NCBI GenBank assembly: GCA_039800005.1
Contig: JBDLRN010000093.1
Coordinates: forward strand, 1-13,478
Source: Casp-actino8 sp039800005
GTDB taxonomy: Bacteria; Actinomycetota; Acidimicrobiia; Acidimicrobiales; Ilumatobacteraceae
Length of the DNA stretch: 13,478 bases
Direction of reading: 5' to 3'
In this document: one piece after another, positions 7,038 through 13,472 of the stretch
Position numbering within the stretch: position 1 is the stretch's first letter
Layout of the letters: the number at the start of each line of letters is the position of its first letter
The notes under the pieces: model-generated
The model's database searches: none
Told to the model about the DNA's origin: nothing
What the model saw: the letters and a program-made list of their open reading frames with translations, nothing else
Translations under genes and position numbers: made by a program

Positions 7038-9203
7038 TCAGTTCTTCAGGTCGTACCGGTCAGCCTCCATGACCTTGGTCCAGGCGGCCACGAAGTCGTG
7101 GACGAATTTTTCGCGGTTGTCGTCCTGTGCGTAGACCTCGGCGTACGAACGCAGGATCGAGTTCGAGCCGAACACCAGGTCGACACGAGTCGCCGTCCAC
7201 TTCACCGTTCCCGACTTCCGGTCGCGGATCTCGTAGACGCCGTCCTTGGCCGGAACCCAGGAGTACGACATGTTGGTCAGGTTCACGAAGAAGTCGTTGG
7301 TGAGTGCACCGACACGATCGGTGAACACGCCGTGCTTTGTTCCGCCGTGGTTGGTACCGAGCACGCGCATGCCACCGATCAACACGGTCATCTCCGGGGC
7401 GGTGAGGCCCATGAGCTGAGTACGGTCGAGGAGCATCTCTTCGGGCTCGACGGCGTACGCCGCCTTCACCCAGTTTCGATAGCCGTCGTGGACCGGTTCG
7501 AGATGGGCGAACGACTCGACATCGGTCTGCTCCTGAGAAGCGTCGCCACGTCCGGGGGAGAAGGGAACGGTGACGTCGACCCCCGCGGCCTTGGCAGCCA
7601 TTTCGACACCGACGTTGCCGGCCAGCACGATCACGTCTGCCACACTGGCACCCGCTTCGGCGGCAATGGGCTCGAGCGCCTTCAACACTTTGGCGAGGCG
7701 AGTCGGTTCGTTGCCCTCCCAGTCCTTCTGCGGAGCGAGACGGATGCGAGCACCGTTGGCCCCACCGCGGAAGTCGGAACCGCGGAACGTGCGGGCACTG
7801 TCCCACGCGGTCGATACGAGTTCACCGACCGACAGCCCGCTGGCGGCGATCTTGGCCTTCACCGCCGCCACGTCGAACGTCGTGGGGCCGGCCGGGATCG
7901 GGTCCTGCCAGATCAGATCTTCGGCGGGGGCTTCGGGTCCGATGTAACGCGTGCGCGGTCCCATGTCGCGGTGCGTCAACTTGAACCACGCTCGAGCGAA
8001 CACCTCGGAGAAGTACGCCTGATCGTCGCGGAAACGCTCCGAGATCTTGCGATACGCCGGGTCCTCGATCATCGCCATGTCGGCGTCGGTCATGATGAGT
8101 CGGCCCTTCTTCGACGGATCCTCCACGTCGGCGGGGAGATCGGCCGGATCGGGATTGACCGGCTCCCACTGCCACGCGCCGGCCGGGCTCTTCTTCAGCT
8201 CCCAGTCGTACTTGAACAGCAGATGGAAGTAGCCGTTGTCCCACGTGGTGGCGTTGGTGGTCCAGGCCCCTTCGATGCCGGACGTGACGGTGTCGCGACC
8301 GACGCCGCGTGACGTGTGGTTGTTCCAGCCGAGACCTTGTTCGTGGATGTCGGCGCCCTCGGGTTCGGCGCCAAGGGTCGAGGCGCTGCCGTTGCCGTGG
8401 GCCTTGCCGACGGTGTGTCCACCGGCGGTGAGAGCGACGGTCTCCTCGTCGTTCATGGCCATACGGGCGAAGGTGACGCGAACGTCGTGCGCCGTGCGCT
8501 TCGGATCGGGCTGGCCGCCCACACCTTCGGGATTCACGTAGATGAGTCCCATCTGCACAGCGGCGAGCGGATTCTCGAGGGATTCTCGATCATCGGTGGA
8601 GTCGTAGCGCGACGCGTCGAGCCACTCACGCTCGGAACCCCAGTAGATGTCCTTCTCGGGATGCCAGATGTCGGGACGACCGAAACTGAATCCGTAGGTC
8701 GTGAGGCCCATCGACTCGTAGGCGACGTTGCCGGCCAACACCATGAGATCGGCCCAACTGAGTTTGTTGCCGTACTTCTTCTTGACGGGCCACAGCAGAC
8801 GACGGGCCTTGTCGAGGTTGGCGTTGTCGGGCCAGGAGTTGAGGGGCGCGAAGCGCTGATTGCCGGTTCCCGCACCACCGCGTCCGTCGGACACTCGATA
8901 CGTGCCGGCCACGTGCCAGGCCATGCGGATCATGAGGCCGCCGTAATGGCCCCAGTCGGCCGGCCACCAGTCCTGGCTGTCGGTCATGAGCTTCACGAGG
9001 TCGGCCTTCACGGCCGCCACGTCGAGGGTCTTCACCGCTGAGCGATAGTCGAAATCCGGATCCATCGGATCGACCTTGCGGTCGTGCTGATGGAGGATGT
9101 CGAGATTCAAGTTCTTCGGCCACCAGGCGGTGGGGGTCATGTCGTCGTGCACGTTGGCGGCGTGCACGACCGGGCACTTGCTCATCGTTTCGGTACTGCT
9201 CAT
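7038..9203 (-). CDS. katG: Catalase-peroxidase KatG
   Basis: This 721-residue bifunctional haem enzyme decomposes H2O2 and oxidises organic donors. The length fits the family (about 720-750, two tandem peroxidase-like halves). The active N-terminal half shows RMAWH with distal Arg93, Trp96 and His97; Tyr222 in YVNPEG and Met248 in RMAMNDEET, which with Trp96 give the Met-Tyr-Trp adduct needed for catalase activity; and proximal haem ligand His263 in GGHTVGKAHG. Ser308 in TSGIEGAW matches the serine altered in isoniazid-resistant M. tuberculosis. The C-terminal half (from about 435) is intact but lacks haem ligands, as usual. The ATG at 9203 has AGGAG seven bases upstream and overlaps the furA stop (ATGA). 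The longer upstream frame is a shadow of furA. Expression is expected to be FurA-repressed and peroxide-induced. Confidence 0.98.
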   Translation of the reverse strand: MSSTETMSKCPVVHAANVHDDMTPTAWWPKNLNLDILHQHDRKVDPMDPDFDYRSAVKTLDVAAVKADLVKLMTDSQDWWPADWGHYGGLMIRMAWHVAGTYRVSDGRGGAGTGNQRFAPLNSWPDNANLDKARRLLWPVKKKYGNKLSWADLMVLAGNVAYESMGLTTYGFSFGRPDIWHPEKDIYWGSEREWLDASRYDSTDDRESLENPLAAVQMGLIYVNPEGVGGQPDPKRTAHDVRVTFARMAMNDEETVALTAGGHTVGKAHGNGSASTLGAEPEGADIHEQGLGWNNHTSRGVGRDTVTSGIEGAWTTNATTWDNGYFHLLFKYDWELKKSPAGAWQWEPVNPDPADLPADVEDPSKKGRLIMTDADMAMIEDPAYRKISERFRDDQAYFSEVFARAWFKLTHRDMGPRTRYIGPEAPAEDLIWQDPIPAGPTTFDVAAVKAKIAASGLSVGELVSTAWDSARTFRGSDFRGGANGARIRLAPQKDWEGNEPTRLAKVLKALEPIAAEAGASVADVIVLAGNVGVEMAAKAAGVDVTVPFSPGRGDASQEQTDVESFAHLEPVHDGYRNWVKAAYAVEPEEMLLDRTQLMGLTAPEMTVLIGGMRVLGTNHGGTKHGVFTDRVGALTNDFFVNLTNMSYSWVPAKDGVYEIRDRKSGTVKWTATRVDLVFGSNSILRSYAEVYAQDDNREKFVHDFVAAWTKVMEADRYDLKN

Positions 9204-9688
9204 CGCAGTGCTCCTTTCTTGGGGGATCGGGAAGAGTTGTCGGGCGTCGGGGTCGCTGACGATGCCGAACGGCAGTCGGGACAACGGCCCCAGTAGATGA
9301 CTTCGGCTTCGTCGATCTCGAAGCCGTGATCGTCGGACGCGGTGAGGCACGGACGCGCGCCGAGTGCACAGTCGATGTCGATCAGTCGGTTGCACTCGCG
9401 ACAGATGAGGTGGTGGTGGTTGTCGCCGACCCGATCCTCGTAGCGGGCCGACGAGCCGGCTGGCTGGATGCGACGAATGATCCCGTTCTCCGAGAGGGCA
9501 CCGAGGCAGTCGTAGATCGCCTGCCGCGACACCGAACCGATGTCGGCCGACACGACGTCGAACACGCGATCGGCGGTCGCGTGCGGATGGGCGGCCACGG
9601 CCCGCAGGACGGCGAGACGAGGGGCGGTGACGTTGAGGCCGTGTCGGCGCAGAAGTTGGGCCGGGTCGGCGGCCGCATGTGAAGTCAT
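9200..9688 (-). CDS. furA: Fur-family peroxide regulator FurA
   Basis: This 162-residue metalloregulator of the Fur superfamily has a winged-helix DNA-binding half (about 8-78, with SVSRQAIYDCLGALSENGII as recognition region) and a dimerisation/metal half. The latter has HHHLICRECNRLIDIDC (91-107) and CPDC (136-139): Cys96, Cys99, Cys136 and Cys139 form the expected structural zinc site and the His cluster the regulatory site. The tail (about 140-162) is Ser/Pro-rich. Being directly upstream of katG with an ATGA overlap, it is the actinobacterial FurA (CatR-like) that represses katG and itself until metal-catalysed oxidation by peroxide releases it. The ATG at 9688 has TAGGTT six bases upstream and no ribosome site, so it is probably leaderless. 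Confidence 0.95.
   Translation of the reverse strand: MTSHAAADPAQLLRRHGLNVTAPRLAVLRAVAAHPHATADRVFDVVSADIGSVSRQAIYDCLGALSENGIIRRIQPAGSSARYEDRVGDNHHHLICRECNRLIDIDCALGARPCLTASDDHGFEIDEAEVIYWGRCPDCRSASSATPTPDNSSRSPKKGALR
9211..9215 (-). promoter_or_regulatory. katG ribosome binding site within furA
   Basis: AGGAG on the minus strand lies seven bases before the katG ATG and within the last codons of furA. It fixes the katG start at 9203 and allows katG to be initiated efficiently from the furA-katG message. Confidence 0.75.
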
Positions 9689-9694
9689 GTCTCG

Positions 9695-9750
9695 AACCTA
9701 GCCCTCGAATTTGGAATAGATCCAGAAATAGACTGAGTCGTTTTTCACAT
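9695..9750 (-). promoter_or_regulatory. furA-katG promoter and AT-rich candidate FurA operator
   Basis: TAGGTT (minus strand, 9700-9695) fits the -10 consensus and lies six bases before the furA ATG. Upstream, 9706-9750 is strikingly AT-rich for this genome and contains TGGAATAGATCCA (9712-9724, TGGA-N5-TCCA dyad) and the near-repeat AGAAATAGACT. In mycobacteria FurA binds an AT-rich stretch just upstream of furA, so this is the expected operator, although I cannot match a precise Fur-box consensus. On the plus strand TAGACT (9729-9734) could be the -10 of the divergent dioxygenase gene, which would place both promoters under the same repressor. Confidence 0.5.
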
Positions 9751-9756
9751 CACCCG

Positions 9757-9771
9757 GCCGGTCGAACCGGC
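9757..9771. promoter_or_regulatory. Perfect palindrome before the dioxygenase gene
   Basis: GCCGGT-CGA-ACCGGC is a perfect 6-3-6 dyad ending directly before the AGGAG ribosome site of the dioxygenase gene. It is short but exact and placed where a repressor or a small mRNA hairpin could act. No regulator gene of a matching type, other than furA, is adjacent, and the GC-rich dyad is unlike a Fur box. Confidence 0.35.
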
Positions 9772-9776
9772 AGGAG
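9772..9776 (+). promoter_or_regulatory. Ribosome binding site of the dioxygenase gene
   Basis: AGGAG lies nine bases before the ATG at 9786 and favours that start over the later in-frame ATG at 9819. The nearer ATG at 9778 is in another frame and opens no sensible protein. Confidence 0.55.
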
Positions 9777-9785
9777 AATGGCCTC

Positions 9786-10583
9786 ATGGACTCATCCGAC
9801 TCGACCGACTCCGACGTCATGCCGGCGATCTTCGTGGGCCACGGCAGCCCGATGAACGCGCTCGACGACAATCGGTACACCCGTGCGTGGCGAGAGTTCG
9901 CTCGGTCGTTCCGCCGGCCGCGCGCCATCGTCGCCGTGTCGGCCCACTGGTACTTCGGTGCCACGGCGATCACCGCCATGGAGAAGCCGAAGACCATTCA
10001 CGACTTCTACGGATTCCCTCCCGAACTGTTCGCCGTCGATTATCCAGCGCCGGGTTCGGCCGCAGTCGCCGGAGAAGTGATCGACGCGCTCGCCGGCTTC
10101 TGGGTCGGGCGCGACGTCGACAGTTGGGGAATCGATCACGGAACCTGGTCGGTGCTGGTGCACATGTATCCCGAGGCCGACGTACCCGTTCTGCAGTTGT
10201 CGATCGACGCCACCAAGGAACCCGAGTATCACGTGAATCTGGGCCGTGCGCTCGAGAGCCTGCGTCATCGCGGCATCCTCGTGATGGGGTCGGGCAACAT
10301 CGTGCACAACCTCGGGTTGCTCGATTGGAGTCAGCCCGAGATGGGTTTCGACTGGGCGCACGACTTCAACGAGGCCGCGCGCGACGTGCTCACGACCGAT
10401 CCGGCCGGCATTGCGCGACTCGGGCAACACGCGGCCTATCGGCGCGCGGTTCCGACACCCGAACATCTGCTGCCGAGCTTTTACGTCGCCGGGATGGCCG
10501 CTGCAGCAGGAAAGCCGCTCGCGCGCATCGTGGACGGCTACGCGTTCGGGTCGTTGTCGATGGATTCGTACGTGTTGCGCTGA
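9786..10583 (+). CDS. ygiD: LigB/YgiD-type extradiol ring-cleavage dioxygenase
   Basis: This 265-residue cytosolic enzyme belongs to the class III (LigB) extradiol dioxygenase group related to E. coli YgiD and plant DODA, which open the ring of 3,4-dihydroxyphenylalanine-like catechols. Motifs in order are VGHGSPMNAL (His19), VSAHWYF (His54), HDFYGFP (72-78), WGIDHGTWSVLVHMYP (114-129, His118), GSGNIVHNLG (His174) and PTPEHLLP (His227). Histidines 19, 54, 174 and 227 match the metal ligands of YgiD (22, 57, 177, 234), so catalysis should be intact. The true substrate is not evident from the neighbours. The gene is divergent from furA-katG, and its last 46 bases overlap the end of a minus-strand gene. 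Confidence 0.93.
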   Translation: MDSSDSTDSDVMPAIFVGHGSPMNALDDNRYTRAWREFARSFRRPRAIVAVSAHWYFGATAITAMEKPKTIHDFYGFPPELFAVDYPAPGSAAVAGEVIDALAGFWVGRDVDSWGIDHGTWSVLVHMYPEADVPVLQLSIDATKEPEYHVNLGRALESLRHRGILVMGSGNIVHNLGLLDWSQPEMGFDWAHDFNEAARDVLTTDPAGIARLGQHAAYRRAVPTPEHLLPSFYVAGMAAAAGKPLARIVDGYAFGSLSMDSYVLR

Positions 10584-10975
10584 CCGGGCCACACGAGACC
10601 CGACTCGGCCACCGACTCCTCGATCAACTCGACGAGTCGATCAGGGTCGCCCTGAGCGAGTCGAATGCGAACGTCGGTCATCAGCACCACCACGCCTTCG
10701 GCGAGCTCGGCCACGACGACCGGAGCCCGATCCCCGCTGGCTGCACGCACGACGTCGGGCTGATCGTCCCGGTGGAACGTGTCGAAGCGAACGGGCAGCG
10801 ACGATCGGCGCCGCCTCCAGTCGCCCTTCTCGGTGAACGTGCCGTGGGTGACGTCGCACAACGAACAGTGCCGTCGTCCGAGTCGGGCGCCCATCCAGTA
10901 GGCGAGTTCACCACGCAGTGTTCCCTCGGCGTCGTACACGCCGATCAGGCGGACGATCGTTCGAGGGTCCGTCAC
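10538..10975 (-). CDS. Small protein with HCxLCDxTHG motif, function unknown
   Basis: This 145-residue soluble protein begins with RTIVRLIGVYDAEGTLRGEL (5-24), a strand-turn-strand resembling the start of small alpha/beta folds. HCSLCDVTHG (36-45) follows, with Cys37, Cys40, His36 and His44 as possible metal ligands or a CxxC redox pair. PVRFDTFHRDDQPDVVRAA (61 onward), VVVAELAEGVVVLMT (86-100) and a C-terminal helix complete it. I recall similar uncharacterised actinobacterial proteins but no assigned function. The GTG at 10975 overlaps the exchanger's stop as GTGA, so translation is coupled. Upstream in-frame sequence is a shadow of the exchanger gene. The C-terminal 15 codons overlap the dioxygenase gene antisense. 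Confidence 0.8.
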   Translation of the reverse strand: MTDPRTIVRLIGVYDAEGTLRGELAYWMGARLGRRHCSLCDVTHGTFTEKGDWRRRRSSLPVRFDTFHRDDQPDVVRAASGDRAPVVVAELAEGVVVLMTDVRIRLAQGDPDRLVELIEESVAESGLVWPGQRNTYESIDNDPNA

Positions 10976-12072
10976 GAGCGAACGGTGGCCCGATGGGCGC
11001 GCCAGCCTTGGAATCCGGCCGCCGAATACACGATGATCACGAGGGGCACGATGATCAGCATCGCCGTTCGGAACAGTTCTGGTGCCGTGCTGTCGCCGGC
11101 CTCCATGATGAGGTACGTCACGTAGGCGACGTAAAAGGCGGCGAGCAGCGCGCCTTCCCAACGCTTCACCATGAAGCCGTTCCAGCAGATCGGGAGCAAC
11201 ACGATCGTGGCGGCCAGCATCACCGGGAAGTCGAGACGGATGACCTCCCGGCTGACTCCGAGACCGTTGTCAGAGACGATGGCAGATGCGCCGAGCACAC
11301 CGAGTGTGTTGAAGATGTTCGAGCCGACCACGTTGCCGACTGCAATGTCACGTTGGCCGCGCACGGCCGCCATCACCGAGGTGGCGAGTTCGGGCAACGA
11401 GGTGCCGGCAGCGACCACGGTGAGTCCGATGATGAGGTCGCTCACTCCGAGTTCGGTGGCGATCTCGGTGGCCGAGTTCACGAGCAATTGCGAGCCGAGG
11501 ACGAGAAGGCCCAGACCAACGGCGACGAGGCCGATCTGGAAGACGAGAGGACGAGCAACCGTCGCCCCTTCGAGCTTCTCCACCGTCTCTGAGTACTCCT
11601 GTTGAACGGCCGGGGATTCGGCTTGACGGGCGCTTCGGAGCAGCCACCAGGTGTAGGCGATGATGCCTGCGAAGAGGACGATGCCTTCGACCCGCCCGAT
11701 GACGTCGTTCAGAATCAGCACGTACGTGACCAACGAGATGCCGATGAGGAGCGGAATGTCGAATTTCAAGAGGCGTTGTTGGATCGACAGTCCGGCGAGG
11801 GCGGCCGACAGACCCAGGATGAGAAGAATGTTGAACGTGTTGCTGCCGACCACGTTGCCGAGCGCCACGTCGGTGTTTCCGCCGAGGGAACCGCTCACCG
11901 AGACGGCCATTTCGGGGGCGCTCGTGCCGAAGGCGACCACGGTGAGCCCGATGACGATCGGTGCGATGCCCAACTTGGCGGCGATCGACGATGCGCCTCT
12001 CACCAGCCATTCGGCGCCGAGAACCAGGCAGACGAGTCCGATGAACAGGTAGACGAAGGTGAAGAAGTCCAC
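10972..12072 (-). CDS. Na+/Ca2+ exchanger family antiporter (CaxA/YrbG type)
   Basis: This 366-residue integral membrane protein of the cation/Ca2+ exchanger superfamily probably expels Ca2+ in exchange for Na+ or H+. It has the internal duplication typical of the family. The first alpha-repeat carries GTSAPE (49-54) and GNVVGSNTFN (72-81), the second GTSLPE (223-228) and GNVVGSNIFN (246-255), with the paired acidic residues Glu53/Asp68 and Glu227/Asp242 that line the ion path. About ten helices are predicted, with a charged cytoplasmic loop (about 146-172). The GTG start at 12072 yields the expected MDFFTFVYLFIGLVCLVLGA opening; no ribosome site is visible. It starts nine bases after the kinase gene and overlaps the next gene by four, so it is the middle gene of an apparent operon. 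Confidence 0.95.
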   Translation of the reverse strand: MDFFTFVYLFIGLVCLVLGAEWLVRGASSIAAKLGIAPIVIGLTVVAFGTSAPEMAVSVSGSLGGNTDVALGNVVGSNTFNILLILGLSAALAGLSIQQRLLKFDIPLLIGISLVTYVLILNDVIGRVEGIVLFAGIIAYTWWLLRSARQAESPAVQQEYSETVEKLEGATVARPLVFQIGLVAVGLGLLVLGSQLLVNSATEIATELGVSDLIIGLTVVAAGTSLPELATSVMAAVRGQRDIAVGNVVGSNIFNTLGVLGASAIVSDNGLGVSREVIRLDFPVMLAATIVLLPICWNGFMVKRWEGALLAAFYVAYVTYLIMEAGDSTAPELFRTAMLIIVPLVIIVYSAAGFQGWRAHRATVRS

Positions 12073-12081
12073 TGGGCGAGA

Positions 12082-13062
12082 CTACTGGCCGTCGGTCCGG
12101 GAGGAGTGGCTGCCCTCGAGTGTGCGGGCGTCCGAAAACAGCGAGCGGCGTTCGTCGAGTCGGGTCATGGCGCGTTCGATTCGTCGATGCAGTTCGCCGA
12201 TGTCGACGTGACGAGCGAACGTCGTCAGCATGTCGTCGACGAACTTGGCTGTCCGCTCCTGTTGTCGGCTGTGCGTGGTGCCGCGCGCGGTCACGTGGGC
12301 GATCAACTCGGCCAGATCGTCGAGAGGATCGCCTCCGGCGTCGTCGAGGTCGACCACTCCGGTGATTCGACCGGCTTCGTCGACGAGTATCTGGCGATCG
12401 TGGAAGTCTCCGTGTGAGCCGATGACTCTCGTCACCCGTTCGACGAGGTTCCAGACCTGATCGGCATCAGGAATCGCCAGACCGCGCTCGAGATGTTCGG
12501 CGAGAGGTCGACCGGGTATCTCCCCGAGAATCACCACGCCGTGAACGCCGTCGACGTGAAGAACTGGGGGAGAGGGAAGGCCGCCGTCGACGGAGCGACG
12601 ATGGGCATCGGCGACGTGGTGGAGCCGCCACCAGGGAATCACCTTGACGTAGACCGCCCGCCCGACGTCGCCGACCCTGACGGTCGCCCGCTGAAGGGGT
12701 TCGAGCGTCACGATCTCCACGACCTCGACGTCGACATCGGGGGCGATGTGCCGAAGAACGTCGGCCAGTGCGCTGGGCGTCACGGCGGTGCGCAACCCGG
12801 GTAGAGCAGGGTCGTTCGGATGGCGCCACACCCCCATGTCGCCGAGTTCGGTGGGCACGACGTGGGATCCCTCGGGCGCCTCGCCGTCCACCTGTGCCAC
12901 CCAGAACACGTCGACGGAGTCGAGTACGTCGAACGACGCCCACGTGCGCGGCGGGTCGTGGCGCACATGGCGAAGGAGCGGCTCCGCGTCGGTGCCATCG
13001 ACCGAACGAACGGCTGCGGCGACTGCTCCGCGGGCGACGAAAATCCACTGTTCCGCGTTCAC
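12082..13062 (-). CDS. APH-fold phosphotransferase (kinase), substrate unknown
   Basis: This 326-residue cytosolic protein has the aminoglycoside phosphotransferase/choline-kinase-like fold. The N-lobe contains AVYVKVIPWW with the presumed ATP lysine Lys140 and ILGEIPGRPL at the hinge (178-187). The C-lobe has the catalytic HGDFHDRQILV (217-227; Asp219, Gln223) and the metal-binding VVDLDDAG (236-243), followed by DPLDDLAELIAH. All catalytic residues are present. The first 110 residues are an unusual extension with the sequence WIFVARGAVAAAVR and no recognised domain. The family phosphorylates many small molecules, so antibiotic resistance should not be inferred. The GTG at 13062 has GGAG five bases upstream. 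It heads the kinase-exchanger-HCxLC operon. Confidence 0.88.
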   Translation of the reverse strand: MNAEQWIFVARGAVAAAVRSVDGTDAEPLLRHVRHDPPRTWASFDVLDSVDVFWVAQVDGEAPEGSHVVPTELGDMGVWRHPNDPALPGLRTAVTPSALADVLRHIAPDVDVEVVEIVTLEPLQRATVRVGDVGRAVYVKVIPWWRLHHVADAHRRSVDGGLPSPPVLHVDGVHGVVILGEIPGRPLAEHLERGLAIPDADQVWNLVERVTRVIGSHGDFHDRQILVDEAGRITGVVDLDDAGGDPLDDLAELIAHVTARGTTHSRQQERTAKFVDDMLTTFARHVDIGELHRRIERAMTRLDERRSLFSDARTLEGSHSSRTDGQ

Positions 13063-13100
13063 ATCCGCTCCGCGATGTGCGAAAATGATTTCATCTATCC

Positions 13101-13125
13101 CCCCACGAGATCCCCCACCGAGATC
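13101..13125. repeat. Tandem 12/13-base repeat in a divergent promoter region
   Basis: CCCCACGAGATC (13101-13112) is followed immediately by CCCCACCGAGATC (13113-13125), differing by one inserted C. The pair lies in the 89-base gap between the divergent kinase and zinc-ribbon genes, next to the AT-rich stretch 13081-13097. A tandem binding site for a regulator is possible; chance duplication is equally possible. Confidence 0.4.
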
Positions 13126-13151
13126 GTGGTTCGTCGAACAGGAGTCTCGCC

Positions 13152-13472
13152 ATGAAATGTCCGATTGACACCGACGTCGATCTGGTCATGACCGATCGCA
13201 ACGGAATCGAGATCGACTACTGCCCGAAGTGCCGAGGAGTGTGGCTCGATCGCGGTGAACTCGACAAGATCATCGAACGCGCGGCGGCCGACATGGCACC
13301 TCCGCCGCCCCCGGCTGCGCAGCAGCCGCCGGCGCAGCCCATGGCGCCGGCACCGGGACACGCCGCTCCGCCGCCGCCCGCTCGTTGGGATTCGAGCGAT
13401 CGCTACTACCAGCAGGGCTACGGCTACCCGAAGAAGCGCAAGTCGTTCCTGAAGGAAGTCTTCGACTTCTGA
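13152..13472 (+). CDS. Small zinc-ribbon protein (zf-TFIIB domain)
   Basis: This 106-residue protein has an N-terminal zf-TFIIB-type zinc ribbon (1-45): MKCPID, then IEIDYCPKCRGVWLDRGELDKII. Three cysteines (3, 24, 27) are present; the position of the usual fourth ligand is Asp6 (CPID rather than CPxC), a variant I have seen in actinobacterial members. A Pro/Ala-rich linker (about 49-77), a Tyr/Gly-rich patch (85-92) and the basic-aromatic tail KKRKSFLKEVFDF follow. The tail resembles that of other family members and may be a docking motif. The role is unknown; zinc or nucleic-acid binding is an inference from the fold. AGGAG seven bases upstream supports the ATG at 13152. The gene is divergent from the kinase operon. 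Confidence 0.87.
   Translation: MKCPIDTDVDLVMTDRNGIEIDYCPKCRGVWLDRGELDKIIERAAADMAPPPPPAAQQPPAQPMAPAPGHAAPPPPARWDSSDRYYQQGYGYPKKRKSFLKEVFDF

Noticed and set aside
1348..7040. TGATCA palindrome at the stop codons of three convergent minus-strand genes (1348, 4931, 7035)
   Set aside because: GATC is abundant everywhere here and TGATCA also occurs inside genes (near 504, 1285, 4820 and 6451), so its presence at stops is not notable.
7098..8312. Plus-strand open frame (404 codons) opposite katG
   Set aside because: It lies entirely antisense to a perfectly recognisable catalase-peroxidase; its composition is that of a mirror frame.
9204..9395. N-terminal extension of KatG by 64 residues
   Set aside because: The segment is furA read in another frame, and a good ribosome site with ATGA coupling marks the ATG at 9203.
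9887..11125. Plus-strand open frame (412 codons) across ygiD and the small HCxLC gene
   Set aside because: It starts inside the dioxygenase in another frame and is extremely Arg/Ser-rich; both real genes have motifs and coupling.
11602..12417. Plus-strand acidic open frame (271 codons) opposite the exchanger and kinase
   Set aside because: Its Asp/Glu/His-rich sequence is the reverse-strand image of membrane helices and kinase codons; there is no ribosome site or domain.
12082..13062. Antibiotic (aminoglycoside) resistance gene
   Set aside because: Only the general APH fold is shown; there is no mobile context and the family acts on many metabolites.
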